From: Toxoplasma gondii ME49
Lineage: Eukaryota; Apicomplexa; Conoidasida; Eucoccidiorida; Sarcocystidae
Length of the DNA stretch: 64,000 nucleotides
Reading direction: 5' to 3'
Assembly (NCBI RefSeq): GCF_000006565.2
Contig: NC_031477.1
Span: 946,669 to 1,010,668 of the forward strand
Positions 1 through 9,964 of this stretch are shown one piece after another (within the stretch, counting starts at the first letter, position 1; every line of letters begins with the position of its first letter). Below the pieces are notes generated by a model. It ran no database searches. It saw only the letters and a list, made by a program, of their open reading frames with translations, and had not been told where the DNA came from. A program made the position numbers and the translations under genes.

Positions 1-3000
1 AGGATATGTGGCGCTGGCGCCGACGGTGACTCCAGCGATGCCCCCGAGCGCATGCGGTTCCTCAACGCCGATCCGGTTCGTTTCCATCCTTGCTTTGCGT
101 CTGGAGCCGCGACGCCTAGAGGCACCCCAGATGATGCCTGCGAAACGGCTAAGGGCGTTCGCGGCCGGCGACTCCAACAGAGATTTGCGTCCTCGACCCA
201 GAACTGCCGCTTGTGAACTCGCAAATACGCCACGGCTTTAACCTTCCCATCTGCGGTGTTGATGCCGCGGACCTTAACAGCCCAGCCACCCACAATGAGG
301 GCGAGCGGCGGTACAGGCGGTGTCAGAACGCATTCCGGGGGTGCCGGGAAAAGGGAGAAAGGGGGCGGATCTAGCGACGACGTGTACATGAGACGGGAGT
401 TGAGTGCCGGGCGCAACAATGTCGCGCTGTCACGAGAGGGGAGACCCAAGGAACCAAGGGTGCCGCATTGGCTGCCTGGCCCCTGAAGCGCTGCCCCATC
501 GTGGCTAGCCATACAAAACTCGGACAACCGCCCTGAGATATCGGCTTTACAAACACGAGAATGTGCGGCTGCCGGATCCCCTGGCCTTCGCAACGACCCT
601 AAACACGTGCCGACTGAATGCAGCGGATACGTGGAGCGATCTACTGGAACGGACGCGGCTACCGAAGGCACATCCACGCAGGTCACGTTGTTTTCAAGCG
701 ACCTACAACCCGAAGTCCTCAGTGGTGTTGTCGGAGCGCTTCGCCTAGCCCTCCCATCGCTAAGTTGTTCTAAGTCTTCTCGGCGCTCACCGCCAGTGAG
801 CGAGTTGCGAGAGCTGCTCGTGGGCACCCACGGCTCGCCCGGCCCGCAAGCAGGACCTCTCGAGCCACCTTGGTCTAAAGAGGCATCAAGCCGTCCCCAC
901 ACTTCGTGACATGGATTGTCCCGTGGCCATGCGCTGTCTAGCCCAGAGCCGTAGTCTATGACCTGAGCAGGCCCATCGCCTGCATGCGCCCCACGACACG
1001 CCCTGGCAGCACCACCGTGCACAACGTGTCGGAAAGATTCCTGGTGCGTGGTGATATCCCTCGCGTCTTCCCGGAACCCTGGAACATGCCGTTTGGAACG
1101 GCAGCCTATGGACTCGGATCCGCGAACCGAGAAACCGGAGGGGGGCGCTGTCATCCTGCGCAAGGAGCCGGAGTCTCTGACAGCCCGAAGGCCAGCTGGG
1201 CGACCACACTGCGCACACTGAGCGACTGGCCATGGCGAAACAACAACTGCATTCAGCATGCCTCCTGTAAGCTGAGCGCAGCGCGGAAATGCACGGTGGA
1301 GGTTCCCGAAACCTCTTCCGTCCTTGAGAAGATTTTGTGGGGCTGTAGGCCAAACCCGGGCTGGGGACAAACCCTGGCAACGTTCTCCGGGATCAGAAAG
1401 CTTCCTTTCACTAGATTGCCAGGCCGTCTGGCTGCGGACCGTGTTACGGCCGGCACGCCGGTCTTGCGTCCCGAAGTCGCCCGAGGGTTGCGATGGACAG
1501 CCAGAGGGCGACGGGTCCCTCGAATTGAAGGCATCGCGGGCGGCAGAGGCGAAGCTCCTGCTGGCTCGGAAGGGGCGAGAGGGTTCCACGATATCTGGCG
1601 GATGCCGCAGAGAGGACGAAGCAAAGGCGTGGGCGAGGTCGATCTGGGTCGCCAACAGACGTTTGTACGTTTTTTCGGATGCAGAGAAGGACGTCTTGAA
1701 TTCCTTGAGGAGAATCCGCGCGTACATATCACCCAGTTCGTTTTCAGGCAGCGCGATGCCTGCTCCAGTGACCATCTTCAAGAAGTCGGCGCGCAAAAGC
1801 ACCTTTTTGTCTTTCGTTTTGAGGCTAGGGTGGTGGAGCGAAGTGTTCAAAATCAACAAAGCGTACGCCACAATGTGCACCTGTTCCAGTGACAGCGGCG
1901 CGGTCGGGTTGTCGCGCACATACGCTGCCGCGAATCTTTCGAGGATGCGGAGAATGATTTGCGACTCGCCAGGCATGAAGAAAAAAGTGAGGAAGTGCCG
2001 CAGGGCCTCGTCCACCGGCATGCCCGCGAAGTTCATGAAGCTGCAGAAGGCATTCAAAACAGACGTGGAGGCCGGCTCTGGTCCCCCGAGCAGGTCGCCG
2101 ATCCGGCGCTTGTCCAGACCGTCCGTTGCTAGGAGAAACGCCGCAACGGCGAAGCTGTCGTCATCGAGAATCTTCTGTTGCTGCAGAAAGCGAATGCCGG
2201 CCATCGGCGACCCGTTGAAGAGTAACGTGCCATGCTCCACGATCTCCCGCATGTATATGTACTGTCTTAGAGCCTCCACTTGCCGCTGGCAGTAGCTCCC
2301 TTCCCCCCGTGACCTAGCCCGGCGTTGACTTAGCCCTCGCCTCGAACGTCGGCGCACAGCAACATCAGAAAGCTCCCCCGCCTTCGTCCCTGCATGCGCA
2401 AGGCGCCGCGAGTCACGCTTATTTCCGTCGGTCCTCCATCTCGAGTCGACGGTCCTTCCACAGCTGCTCGCCTCGCTATCAGTCTCGGAGAAGCTGCTCC
2501 ACATGAGCGACGAAGCGGAAGACGTTGAAGAAGCTCTCTCGCAGAAAACGCCGACGACAGCTGCGTCCTCCGGAGCGTCGCGCAACACGCCTCCCTCTGG
2601 ACTCGTGACTTGGTCCAAAAATAGAGACTGTTCCCTCGTGAAGGCTAATCGTAGGCCGCCATCGCACATCCCTGCAGCGTTTGTCAAGTCCTCGAAACTT
2701 TCCGAAGACGCCGGGGTAGCCAAGCTGCTTAGGTCGCCCAGGCACTTCTCCGGTTGGATGGCGGAACTCGGCGCCTGCACGTGCTGCGAGGAGTCCTCGG
2801 GTCGACTCCGAGTACTTCTGCTCAAACTTGGGGCATGCACACCGTCGCCCATCCTAGAAAGAGAAGGCGAAAAATTCGCTGCCTCCCCGCCACCGGCCTC
2901 CGGCCCGGCAGAGCCCTCGGGACAAACCGGAGTCGACAGATTCTGCGAAGTGCTCGATTCACGATCCGGATTCGAAGGCTCGTCGGATTCCAAATCCCAC

Positions 3001-3719
3001 CGGACAACCGTCCCCCCAAAGGACCCAGACCGCGAAGGATCCGCTACCGCATCACGCAGCCACGGGTCTGCAGAACTCTGTATATCCAGCACGACCCCTT
3101 CGGCGACGCCCGGCGCGCTCGCTCCAACACCATCACCCCTGGAATCTCCTTCCCTGCGGTGTCTCAGCTCACCGCTTCTAGCCCCGCTGACTTCCTCAAC
3201 GGTTCCTGAACTCCCTCCTGCGTTTCCTGCATTTCGCGTGGCGCTACCATGCCCAGAATCCACATGAGCCTGGCCGTTGCTTCCACCTGTCTCTTCAGCA
3301 ATGCGCGAAGGCGCAGCTTCAGTTCTGTCTTCTTTAGCGTGGCTGTCTCGGCAGCGGTTCAACTTGTCTCCCTCAATGGGACGGTGCTGCACCGCCAGAC
3401 TGTGTTTCCTCTTCATCAACCGCCTCTGGACGTGGCGATCGTACATTTTTGCGTAAAGTGACCTCCGCTTTGAACCTTCGGAGGCAGCAGTGGGGCTCGC
3501 CTCGTGGGCAGAAGCAGCCTGCGCGCTCTCGCGCTCCCCCTGAAATCCATCTCTCCCCTCAGAAGCTCTCTCCGCACTGTCCACTGCCACGAAGTTCCTG
3601 GTTGTAAGCTTCGCTGAGATCAGTTCACGGCGAAACCCGGAACGCCGCCGCGGAGAACGCTTCGCCACTTTCGTCCCTCCCTGGCCCTCATGACGGGAAA
3701 CGCCTGAGTCAAATTGCAT
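1..3719 (-). CDS. Sec7-domain ARF guanine nucleotide exchange factor (C-terminus beyond window)
   Basis: The frame is open without a stop from an ATG at 3719 to the window edge, more than 1,230 codons in one exon; an in-frame stop at 3768-3770 lies upstream, so 3719 is the first possible start. Residues about 490-675 form a Sec7 domain: FNGSPMAGIRFL opens it, followed by GLDKRRIGDLLG, FMNFAGMPVDEALRHFL and LLILNTSLHHP. The catalytic glutamate finger is in FFMPGESQIILRIL, Glu about 585. Family knowledge: Sec7 domains load GTP onto ARF GTPases on Golgi or endosomal membranes and drive coat recruitment. The first ~480 residues and the part after ~680 are Ser/Arg/Gly-rich and not recognised, as is common in coccidian proteins. 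I cannot tell the GBF1, BIG or cytohesin class apart. The gene is divergent from the one at 6788. Confidence 0.88.
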   Translation of the reverse strand, partial: MQFDSGVSRHEGQGGTKVAKRSPRRRSGFRRELISAKLTTRNFVAVDSAERASEGRDGFQGERESAQAASAHEASPTAASEGSKRRSLYAKMYDRHVQRRLMKRKHSLAVQHRPIEGDKLNRCRDSHAKEDRTEAAPSRIAEETGGSNGQAHVDSGHGSATRNAGNAGGSSGTVEEVSGARSGELRHRREGDSRGDGVGASAPGVAEGVVLDIQSSADPWLRDAVADPSRSGSFGGTVVRWDLESDEPSNPDRESSTSQNLSTPVCPEGSAGPEAGGGEAANFSPSLSRMGDGVHAPSLSRSTRSRPEDSSQHVQAPSSAIQPEKCLGDLSSLATPASSESFEDLTNAAGMCDGGLRLAFTREQSLFLDQVTSPEGGVLRDAPEDAAVVGVFCERASSTSSASSLMWSSFSETDSEASSCGRTVDSRWRTDGNKRDSRRLAHAGTKAGELSDVAVRRRSRRGLSQRRARSRGEGSYCQRQVEALRQYIYMREIVEHGTLLFNGSPMAGIRFLQQQKILDDDSFAVAAFLLATDGLDKRRIGDLLGGPEPASTSVLNAFCSFMNFAGMPVDEALRHFLTFFFMPGESQIILRILERFAAAYVRDNPTAPLSLEQVHIVAYALLILNTSLHHPSLKTKDKKVLLRADFLKMVTGAGIALPENELGDMYARILLKEFKTSFSASEKTYKRLLATQIDLAHAFASSSLRHPPDIVEPSRPFRASRSFASAARDAFNSRDPSPSGCPSQPSGDFGTQDRRAGRNTVRSQTAWQSSERKLSDPGERCQGLSPARVWPTAPQNLLKDGRGFGNLHRAFPRCAQLTGGMLNAVVVSPWPVAQCAQCGRPAGLRAVRDSGSLRRMTAPPSGFSVRGSESIGCRSKRHVPGFREDARDITTHQESFRHVVHGGAARACRGAHAGDGPAQVIDYGSGLDSAWPRDNPCHEVWGRLDASLDQGGSRGPACGPGEPWVPTSSSRNSLTGGERREDLEQLSDGRARRSAPTTPLRTSGCRSLENNVTCVDVPSVAASVPVDRSTYPLHSVGTCLGSLRRPGDPAAAHSRVCKADISGRLSEFCMASHDGAALQGPGSQCGTLGSLGLPSRDSATLLRPALNSRLMYTSSLDPPPFSLFPAPPECVLTPPVPPLALIVGGWAVKVRGINTADGKVKAVAYLRVHKRQFWVEDANLCWSRRPRTPLAVSQASSGVPLGVAAPDAKQGWKRTGSALRNRMRSGASLESPSAPAPHI

Positions 3720-6700
3720 GGGTTCTTCTCTTGGAAGAAGGAGTGATAAAACGCGAATACGGTCTTGTCACGGGTAAGACAGAAGCGGGAAAGGGGCCAC
3801 GTGAAATGGAACGGGCACTGGTTCGTAAGCGAAGGCGTATGTCATTCGCATGTATTAAACGGGCGAGGAAAAATGCGACAGAGGGATGGAGTCGAAGTGG
3901 ACAAGTTCCATAAATCGGGAAAGCGACAGTGGCAGGGAAGGAGGACAAAGAGGGACACGTAGAATGCCTTTTTGAATCACAAGGTACACCCCATTTGTTG
4001 AGGGTGAACATTCAGGCGTCACGCGGAAACGCAGTACAGCGCTGATTGAAATGTTCCACCCACCGTTGTGCGCACTTATCGTCCGTACAGTCGAGTGAGA
4101 AGTGAACGTCGCAGACGGTCAAGACGAGACGATGCAAAAATGGCCGCTTTCCACAGCTCCAGCTTGGATATCGGCGTCGTCCAGAAAACCAACAATAACA
4201 AATGATTGAGTTCTACCGCTTCCTTCACATCAGAAGCGTCGTTGTAACGGAACAGATTTGCCCGAGGCTAACGCCGAAGGAGCCGGAGACGTACAACAAG
4301 AGAGACTAAGGACAGTGAACGGGGTCCACCGTTGTAGCACAAGCTTCGCGAGACCTTTTACAGACTTAGGATACACACAGGTTCAGTAATTGTCCGGCGC
4401 AGTAACATACGGACGCCCAGTAGGGTGCAGACATACTTCCGAGTTACCACGAATCGATTGTTTGCACGCTTTGAGAAGAGGGATGCGTAGGGGCAGTGAA
4501 AACCACCGTATGCAAATGCCATTTACCTTTCTTCTCATCTCCATTCCATTTTCCGGGGACGGGATACGAGACTCAGACGAGAGGGGATCCTGGCCACTAC
4601 TCTGGGTCAAGGACTTGCGGTGCTAGATATGCACGGGAATCCCGGCACAAATACAAATTAGATACGGGTCAAATATCATGGAATGGACGAAAAGGATCGA
4701 CTGTCATTCGAAAACAGGCAAACGAGACGAAAGTTGGGATCTGGTAACACCCGCTGGCCACGCCGTTTTTGCGGCTAGGCCCCGAGTGCAGAGACGGAAA
4801 AGGAAATCCTCTTCACCGAGTGGACTTGAGTCCATGGTATTACTTCCCTGCCTCCTCTAGAATCCATTTGCTAGATGCGTATGAGGTTCAAGGAGAAAGA
4901 CGACAAAACAAGCATTTCTTGATTCCGTGCTAGACTCCAGATCGACATAAATCTGCGCTCGCTTGCCCCGTTGCATCTGCACTGCGCTTCGCTGAATCCC
5001 GCTCCTGGCATCGGAGGCGGACATCTCCCTCCACTTTTGAAGAGAGCTCCTTCTGGGAGATCTACCAAGAAAACATAGATTTAAGAAGGTAATACGAAGC
5101 AACACACTGCAAGAACAAATCACGAGGAGCCATGCGGTCGCCGTCCCCTCGTTTCGTGTGGAAGGGGAAGCATCTGTGGAGACGAGCGCTCCTGGTAGAA
5201 CGTACATCTACGTCATGACGTATGCCACAGTGCAATGACCTATTTTGTTTTGGGAACCAGAACAAGGGATGGTGGACCATATGCATCAACACCGAAATGG
5301 CGGCGAAATAAAAGAGTGGCGCTGACACTTAAACTCTCAGAAAAAGGCTTACTGATAGGGGCCCCGAGCCCTCTCGTAGTCGGGCAGCTGTGCAGGCCAC
5401 TGGCTAGGCTAACTCGCAGGTGTAGAAATAAGTCTTTTCCGACATAAACGGTACAAAAAAACGCGCGAATAAGACATCCACGAGCAAGAATGCCGTCATT
5501 TGATGAAGTGCATTTGCCTGCGTCCCTACTCTGTTCAACCACAAATTTACTACCGGTCAAGCGTAGGCCGTTCGCCACGATAGAGACGGGAAAGTAGACT
5601 CGCTCCTCACGTAGAGACACAGCGAGAGGAAAGTGAGCGCTCTTCAGGCCTACGCTTTTGTATGGAGCCGTTGTGTCGCTGTCCATGCTATGTGTGCAGA
5701 GAAGGGGGCATTCTAACATTCATCGTGGAACTGTAGAGTAGCGGAAGAATCAGTTCTGTATTTGGAGCCGTTACTCTCAGCTTGTAGTCGGGATTTTGCC
5801 AGTCTCCCCTTTCAGAAGACACGTTGTTGCGACACTCGGCGACCTGCCCATGGGAGATTCTGTTCTCACCCGGAGCGCACTTTCCCAGAGTTCTTGCAGT
5901 TAACCAACGATACTATTTTCGGGATGAGATAAACGAGAGGGGCCTTTGAAAAAAAGTGTCGACGTGACTTTAACGAGACACCAGCACACATATTCCCGAC
6001 GTGGCTCTAGTTTTTCTGTCTTCCGCAGCACTGCTGGGGTCGCCGTCTCGCTTCGTATTCCCTTCCCTGGACACAGTGAAACTCACCGGAAATTGCCCTG
6101 AAAGAAGCGGGGCATGCAGGAGATACAGTTCCCTCCTCATTCCGATGGATGGCGCGCTGAAAAAATGCTTCAGTTTCACACTGTTCTTCGCTTCTCTCCG
6201 GTAAAACTGCTGCTTGGAAAAAGAGCCCATCCGTGCAGCACGCGTGCAGCGTCACTGGGCGAGCAAACTGTGAACGTGTCGAGGTGATTACCCGTGAGGC
6301 TGAAACTGCCTCGCTTTCAGAACATGATTCCACTTTGCATGTAAAACATCTCATAATTCTCTCGCCTTATTTGCTTGTTCTGTTCCTGCACAACCCGTGG
6401 ATTTACGTTGATGCCGGGCTGACAGCCGCAGGTTTCCGTCGCCTCTTGTCTAGAGAGCTCTCATTCAGGCTGAAGAGTGTTTCCCCCCTACAGTCATTTC
6501 CTGGTTATGTTTTTCCATTCCCCTGTCGACTAAACGTGCGAGAAGCACCAGTCTAGGCAGAAACCGAGGTTCCTTAATTTCCCCCGTCAGCCTCAACCGC
6601 CGAAACGAAGCGGCACACACAGTTCCGTTTTCATACAAACGTACGGTGGTAACAGCCTATTCAGGGTAAACCAAAGTTTCTGTAATTCCGTGCAGTATGT

Positions 6701-6787
6701 ATGAATGCGCAAAGTGAGACTTCTTGGCGATCTACGATAACCCTCGCGCACGCGCTCTTTCTCGAGGCCTTCATCCACGTCAGCAGA
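3720..6787. other. Intergenic span between two divergent genes
   Basis: This 3 kb stretch should hold the promoters and 5' untranslated regions of the Sec7 gene (leftward) and of the gene at 6788 (rightward). Open frames here are at most about 160 codons, mostly lack ATG starts, and join to nothing by splice phase. I see no RNA gene and no repeat. Confidence 0.6.
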
Positions 6788-9700
6788 ATGGCAGCGCGGC
6801 TCGGAGTCTGTTCTAGGGGGTCCGCAAGCAAGTGTGCTTCCAGAGAAGCGACAGCGTCTTTCTCCGGGAGATCGCTGCTCCGTCATGGTGAGTACGTCCT
6901 CGTCTGTCGTAGAGTCACCTTCCTCTTCCTCCTCTACGCGCTCTGCTTGAATGTGCCTGGCGTCTTCGCTGAGTATCCGCGAGGCGGCCGCAGTCGGGGT
7001 AGCGGCTCCTCCTACGCCAATCAGCACCAGCGCGTAACTCGCGCGACCCCGCTGTTCGGTTTCTCCAGATCGCCTTCGCCGGAGTCTCTGGTGACGGCTC
7101 TGCTTCTTTTTGCTGGGTTTGCTGCTCTATTTCTGCTCCTTGTGCGGCGCGGGTCCTCCCGGACCTCGTCAGCGGCAGCCACGGGTGTAATCGGAGGCAA
7201 CGCTACTGAGGGCAAGGACGATGATAGGTAAGCTCACATGATTGAGAGGGAGCCGCGGGAGGTGGGTTGCCAATGACGCAGTGTCAAATGGATTCTGATT
7301 TTCCAGATATGACTGATCGTAACGCCGATTTGCCCGTATGATAGTCAGGGAAACGGAACGCGAGGGAGAGAACCCGGATACACGAAAGGCGACCGAAGAA
7401 CGGACCGCGTTTGCGGAGTTCCAGTGCAGCTCTCCCGGTGGGAGCACGATAGTTCCAGGGGGAGTGAAGTAGTGTCTGAGGGTGCGCGAAAACTAACGCA
7501 ATCTCCTATTTCGTGGTACCATGAGGTTCTTTGTCAGTAAATCAAAGTGTCTGTTCTGGATGGTCCAGTCCAGACCTCCAAATGCAACCCTCGGTTGGTT
7601 CTGAAAAAGGGACAGAGATCACTTGTATGAGGAGGAAAACACAGTTTGCCGTTTTCAGGTCATGGCGGAAACTGGGGGGGCGCTTTTAACGTGAACTTGA
7701 GTGAACAGCTCATGGCGTTCGATTCATTAGTAATGTCGGAGGTGTGAAAATGTTTGTAGCAGCACGCGATTTCGAACTTCACTGGGTGCTTCCGCTATTT
7801 GATTCTGCCTTGTTCGCAGCGTTTTTCGCCCATGCGCGTCGATTTGTCTCAATGAGGTGAGCTGAAATATCGTAGACGGACCTGTGGGTGGATGACACAG
7901 TGAACCGTGGTGGCGCCAGTTCTGTGAGACAGCACTTACTGTTCAAAAGAAGACACACTGGCTTGAAGTGAGGGGTTTGGCCCGGGCCTGGTCTGGCACC
8001 GTATTTAGACCAAGCGAGGAAAAAAAAGTCCAGGATTTTGTTGTCAGAAGCCGGCGTAACGCGAACAACTGCTTGTCTAAACGAATGAGAGAAGCACTGA
8101 CACTATGTTTCGCACACTTCCACACTACTATGTTTCGAGAAGCGACTTCTGACTTCCGTGCCGGCGTCACTCCAAATGGTTCGCGTAGCTCAGACGTGCC
8201 GTGCCTGTCTTTCAAGGACAAGAATGCACAGACACTACTGATGAAGGGCAAGCTATTATCGATTGTGGCGGACACCCTAATATGGTTTTTCAGCAAGGAA
8301 GAGCTCACTGTTTCTGTTCGTGTGGTGTGTGTCTGCCTCGTCTTGCAGATTCTGTTGAAGAAGTCCGCGGACGGCGACAAGTTTGTGACGGTGGATGCCG
8401 CCATCGACCCCTTTCTCTCTCTGTGCAGTTGGAGCAAGCTCTTCGTTTTCGTTCAAGTCAGAATCGCTAGCCTGCCTATCTGTTCGAGAAGAGGAACCTT
8501 GTGCAGTTTCATATGTCGACACTGTGGCAGGCCACTTTCTGAGGCTGTCGAGGGGTTTCCGTCTCTACCACACTGGCGAGTGCCACATTATGCAATAAGC
8601 GAAACGAGTCTCAGGGTTTTGTGGGATACACGACAGCGAACATATTCTATGGGTCGTAGCACAAGGATTGCTCGGAGACTGGCCTGGAACCGAGGTTCCA
8701 AAATGTGCTGTCTGTGTCATTTCCCCCAGGTGAACACCGATGAAGAGGAGCAACAAGTACTGGACGAACTTGAAAAACTCCAGGCGTTCGAACGCGGTCT
8801 TCAGCGCCATGTAAGACTGGACAGTGAATTTCGTCGTTTCCGTCTATTCCGTTGTTCATGGCACCAGGGGGAAGGTCAGACTGGAGTGAGACGAGCTTCT
8901 CTGTTAGAGGAAGGATGAACACCCACAGTTGTGGGATAGACTGCGGCGAGGCGTTCTCTCCTAGACGTGTGCTAAGGTGTATGATATTCATCTCCGTATC
9001 CTCAGCCTACGCGTCTTGGAGAGCCACCGGTCACCGCATGAACAGTTTTCTGGGAGGAACGGGCCCGGAGTTTACTTTTCTAGTTTCGAGTTCGTTCTCG
9101 CAGAGAAGAAGGTTGCAGCGGAAGCAATTTTGTGTCTCCTGTGTGTTCAACCAGAGGGTCATGTTTTCTTCCACCAGGAATGGTCGAGCGTCGATGGTCC
9201 GTCAGCTGCAGCCCCTCACTCACATCGACGGTGAGAAGACAGATGGTGCTTTCTCCGTAATATCAAGTGGATAGGGTTCTCAGCCACCTTCCATTTGTCT
9301 TTGCCTGCCACGTATATCCTCTGGTCGTTCGGAACAAGACGTTCAGATGTCGCGTTGCGGATGCGGAGCAAGGCCTCGCGTACATTGTTGTGCGGCGCCA
9401 AGAGTTCGCACGGAAGACGCACGAAACGACTAAAGACTTTTGTTCTGGCAATAGTACAAGTTCTTCTCCAAATGCTAGTCCTGTCCTCTGTGTCTCTACC
9501 GCAGCTGATGATTTCATTGCCGTCACGCTCGAGGGCAAGGTTCCTAATGTAGTCTACCTTCAAGAACCTCTCAAGGTGGGTGACCTGCTGGATCTGAGGG
9601 AGCTTTCGACGTTTGCGTTGTTTAAGTGAGTGATACAAATGCATTTATTAGTCTGTGTATACGTATGTATCTACTACATCAGGAGCAGAAGCATTATCGT

Positions 9701-9964
9701 TGCTGCGGCATGAGACAACTTCTGATATGAACGACATTGGTGGGACCGGCGACGAAATTTGCTCGAGTGTTTTCAGGTGTGTATCGTTCTGTCTCGGACT
9801 ATCCGTTAAAAGCAAGCCTCTGCTGAGCACTTCCATAGGATGGGAGGCATGCCGTCTCTCTCCAAGCATCACTATTGGATGCGGTTCCCCTCGTGCATTC
9901 GCTTTTCTCGCAGGAATGCGTAGCTGTACTTCAAGCAGCGCTCCAAAGCCCAACGGCAGCATAG
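6788..9964 (+). CDS. Predicted membrane protein of unknown function (tentative 7-exon model)
   Basis: Exon 1 (6788-7227) starts with ATG in good context and codes a hydrophobic stretch near residues 44-62 and a strong membrane segment (LVTALLLFAGFAALFLLLV) followed by arginines, then a Ser/Ala-rich stretch and an acidic end at a GTAAGC donor. The later exons 8730-8810, 9178-9230, 9284-9575 and 9914-9964 agree in phase with one another and end at TAG 9962-9964; they code an acidic helix (EEEQQVLDELEKLQ) and a compact soluble domain. Two short linking exons (7820-7856 and 8349-8456) keep the frame but have weaker support; the donor after 8456 is GTCAGA. The full model gives 353 residues. Exon 9284 could instead read on to a TGA at 9627. 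I do not recognise the family, and exon 1 may belong to a separate gene. Confidence 0.4.

Noticed and set aside
984..3267. Plus-strand open frames of 302, 323 and 254 codons
   Set aside because: They lie opposite the continuous minus-strand Sec7 frame, which carries a clear domain; GC-rich coding DNA often leaves such antisense frames open.
8349..8810. Glycolipid transfer protein domain
   Set aside because: A superficial match around FVTVDAAIDPFLSL, but the conserved D...N...W...H ligand residues of that family are not present.
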